6,755 nt of DNA from Lachnoclostridium sp. UBA7482 (GTDB taxonomy: Bacteria > Bacillota > Clostridia > Lachnospirales > Lachnospiraceae): NCBI GenBank assembly GCA_002479645.1, contig DLOO01000031.1, positions 50,488-57,242 on the forward strand. The letters are read 5' to 3'. The notes beneath the pieces were generated by a model. That model was not told the origin of the DNA. It made no database searches and worked only from the letters and a program-made list of their open reading frames with translations. The first letter of the stretch is position 1. Every line of letters begins with the position of its first letter. The position numbers were made by a program, and so were the translations under genes. Below are positions 5,292 through 6,755 of the stretch, one piece after another.

Positions 5292-6521
5292 TTAAGAATT
5301 CAAAGGCGTTTCGTTCCCAATCTGTTTTTCCAAAAAGCGATCCATTAACGTATATCCCTCTTCGATTTGAATACCGGAATTCTCTGCTTCCGCCTCATTA
5401 TAGGCATTGGCCGTGTGAATATCCCTGCGGCTGTCATAGATAAGATACGGAACCGGGTTAGACGTATGGGTACGCAGGCGAACCGGCGTCGGGTGATCCG
5501 GCATGACAAGCATACGGTACTCCTCTCCGCTCGCATCCATTGCCGCCTTCACCGGCGCAATGATTCTGCTGTCGAGATACTCAATGGCCTTTACCTTGCG
5601 CTCAAGGCTTCCCTGATGTCCCATCTCATCCGGCGCTTCCAGATGAATGTAAACAAAATCACGATTGTCCTCAAGCAGCGCCTTAACCGCTGCCTGTGCC
5701 TTGCCCTCGTAGTTCGTCTCCAGACCGCCGTTTGCTCCGGGCACGTCTACACGTTCCATTCCTGCACCGACTGCAATTCCCTTTAGCAAATCCACAGCCG
5801 AAATCATGGTACCCTTCTTACCGTTTTTCTCCTCAAAGGAGGAAATCCCCGGCTTTGTACCCGCGCCCCAGAACCAAATCGAATTTGCCTTATGAAGCCC
5901 CTTTGCGGCGCGCGCCGCATTGATCGGATGATGATTCAGAATTGCGAAGCTTCTCTTCTGCATCTCCCGAAGCACCGGATCTGCCGGCAAATACTCCCCG
6001 ATGGTACGTTCCAGAATGTCATGCGGAGGCGTCAGTTCCACCACGTTTCCCCGATTCCAAATCAGCAGATGACGGTAGCTGGTACCTACAAAGAAATGAT
6101 AGCCTTCCCACTCCAGCTGCTTTCTGACAGCCTCCAAAAGGACTGCCGCATCCTCGGTCGAAATCTCCGACGAGCTGTGGTCAATCATCGTCTTTTCTTC
6201 GTATTCCCCCTCTTCGGAAACCGTTACAATATTGCATCGGATAGCGATATCGGTCGCATTCATATCCACCCCGATACTAAGCGCTTCCAGCGGAGAACGA
6301 CCGGTATAATACTTTCTCGGATTATAGCCGAGCACAGCCAGATTAGCAGTGTCGCTTCCCGGCTTCATTCCTTCGGGTATCGTCTTTACCAGACCGACTT
6401 CACCGGTCTTTGCAAGCAAATCCATCACCGGCGTATCGGCATACATAAGCGGAGTCTTTCCGCCCAATGCTTCCATCGGCTCGTCGGCCATTCCATCACC
6501 CAGAACAACGATGTATTTCAT
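5292..6521 (-). CDS. Cofactor-independent phosphoglycerate mutase family protein (ApgM type), possible homoserine kinase
   Basis: A 409-residue metalloenzyme of the alkaline-phosphatase fold, in the archaeal-type ApgM branch (COG3635; full length for the family). Visible motifs: the N-terminal metal site GDGMAD (Asp9), the nucleophile region PGSDTANLAVLGY with Ser56, GRSPLEA (75-81), the metal ligands in HLEAPDEMGH (Asp298 and His302), PDHP (Asp342 and His343) and His352 in THTSNP. Family members either interconvert 3- and 2-phosphoglycerate or, in genomes lacking ThrB, are proposed homoserine kinases (TIGR02535-type annotation). The apparent homoserine dehydrogenase end 78 bp upstream on the same strand favours the latter here. 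I start at the ATG 6519-6521 because GAGG lies 5 nt upstream and MKYIVVLGDG matches the family N-terminus; an in-frame ATG 15 codons earlier adds a non-conserved tail. Which reaction it catalyses cannot be read from the sequence alone. Confidence 0.9.
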   Translation of the reverse strand: MKYIVVLGDGMADEPMEALGGKTPLMYADTPVMDLLAKTGEVGLVKTIPEGMKPGSDTANLAVLGYNPRKYYTGRSPLEALSIGVDMNATDIAIRCNIVTVSEEGEYEEKTMIDHSSSEISTEDAAVLLEAVRKQLEWEGYHFFVGTSYRHLLIWNRGNVVELTPPHDILERTIGEYLPADPVLREMQKRSFAILNHHPINAARAAKGLHKANSIWFWGAGTKPGISSFEEKNGKKGTMISAVDLLKGIAVGAGMERVDVPGANGGLETNYEGKAQAAVKALLEDNRDFVYIHLEAPDEMGHQGSLERKVKAIEYLDSRIIAPVKAAMDASGEEYRMLVMPDHPTPVRLRTHTSNPVPYLIYDSRRDIHTANAYNEAEAENSGIQIEEGYTLMDRFLEKQIGNETPLNS

Positions 6522-6599
6522 ATATTCCTCATTTCTACTGCGGAAGGTCTGCGGCGCAATGCACACAGACCTCCATCAGTTCAAATATTCTTTCTGATT

Positions 6600-6755
6600 T
6601 TATGCCTCTGCACGTACCATGTTGATAACACCCAGCGCTGCGCTCTTCTCGGCAAACGCGCCCTCGGTCATCCTCTGGGTAATAAAGGCAACCTCATCCG
6701 GATATTCCGGAAGCTCAATTGTCTCAGTAATCGGCAGGGCAGCAATTGCAGCAGC
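6600..6755 (-). CDS. C-terminal fragment of an ACT-domain-like protein, probably homoserine dehydrogenase (partial)
   Basis: Only the last 51 residues are inside the window; the frame is open to the right edge and ends at TAA (6600-6602). The end reads EVAFITQRMTEG...VINMVRAEA, a strand-helix-strand pattern like the second half of an ACT domain, the small-molecule-binding regulatory module. Homoserine dehydrogenases often end this way (a V-x-F/I-x-TH-type strand, a helix, then an IRVE-like strand). The downstream neighbour is an ApgM-family gene often placed with threonine-pathway genes, which agrees with this assignment. The stop codon is 78 bp before the ApgM-like start, so the two are probably co-transcribed. 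The match is short; another ACT-containing amino-acid enzyme is possible. Confidence 0.5.
   Translation of the reverse strand, partial: AAAIAALPITETIELPEYPDEVAFITQRMTEGAFAEKSAALGVINMVRAEA

Overview
This window looks like a chromosomal segment from a Gram-positive anaerobe of the class Clostridia, most likely Lachnospiraceae-like. The clues are strong GGAGG-type ribosome binding sites, consensus TTGACA/TATAAT promoters, a tRNA-Gln without an encoded CCA end, moderate GC content, and an archaeal-type phosphoglycerate mutase-like gene next to an apparent homoserine dehydrogenase end. The family-level placement is an inference. All but one of the genes lie on the minus strand and are described here in transcription order (right to left).

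Right end (5292-6755): the last 51 codons of an ACT-domain-like protein, probably homoserine dehydrogenase, are followed by a complete gene of the ApgM/'proposed homoserine kinase' family. The pair suggests threonine biosynthesis. A hairpin terminator at about 5254-5289 separates this pair from a convergent plus-strand gene (4771-5202), which encodes a 143-residue, acidic, membrane-anchored helical protein of unknown function. That gene has its own TATAAT box, a 14-bp palindrome in its leader and a strong RBS.

Middle (4119-4590): a tRNA-Gln(CUG) gene on the minus strand has its own promoter and hairpin terminator. Next to it lies a 121-bp-period tandem repeat of two copies. Each copy contains four palindromes, and in three of them the two copies differ by paired, compensatory substitutions. 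This repeat fills almost the whole upstream region of the next gene.

Centre (1452-4118): a large gene encodes 888 residues when started at a GTG with a well-placed RBS. It joins a complete Tet(M)/EF-G-like ribosome-binding GTPase to a C-terminal YacP/Rae1-type NYN nuclease domain. Rae1 is a ribosomal A-site mRNA endonuclease in Bacillus subtilis, so the fusion suggests a ribosome-acting GTPase that carries its own mRNA-cleaving module. This is the most interesting object in the window.

Left end (1-1450): a perfect-consensus promoter overlaps an ArsR/SmtB-like inverted repeat and drives a small HMA metallochaperone-like gene, followed 18 bp later by a Zn/Cd/Pb-class P1B ATPase that runs off the window. 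The ATPase lacks its own N-terminal HMA domain, so the small gene appears to supply it as a separate protein.
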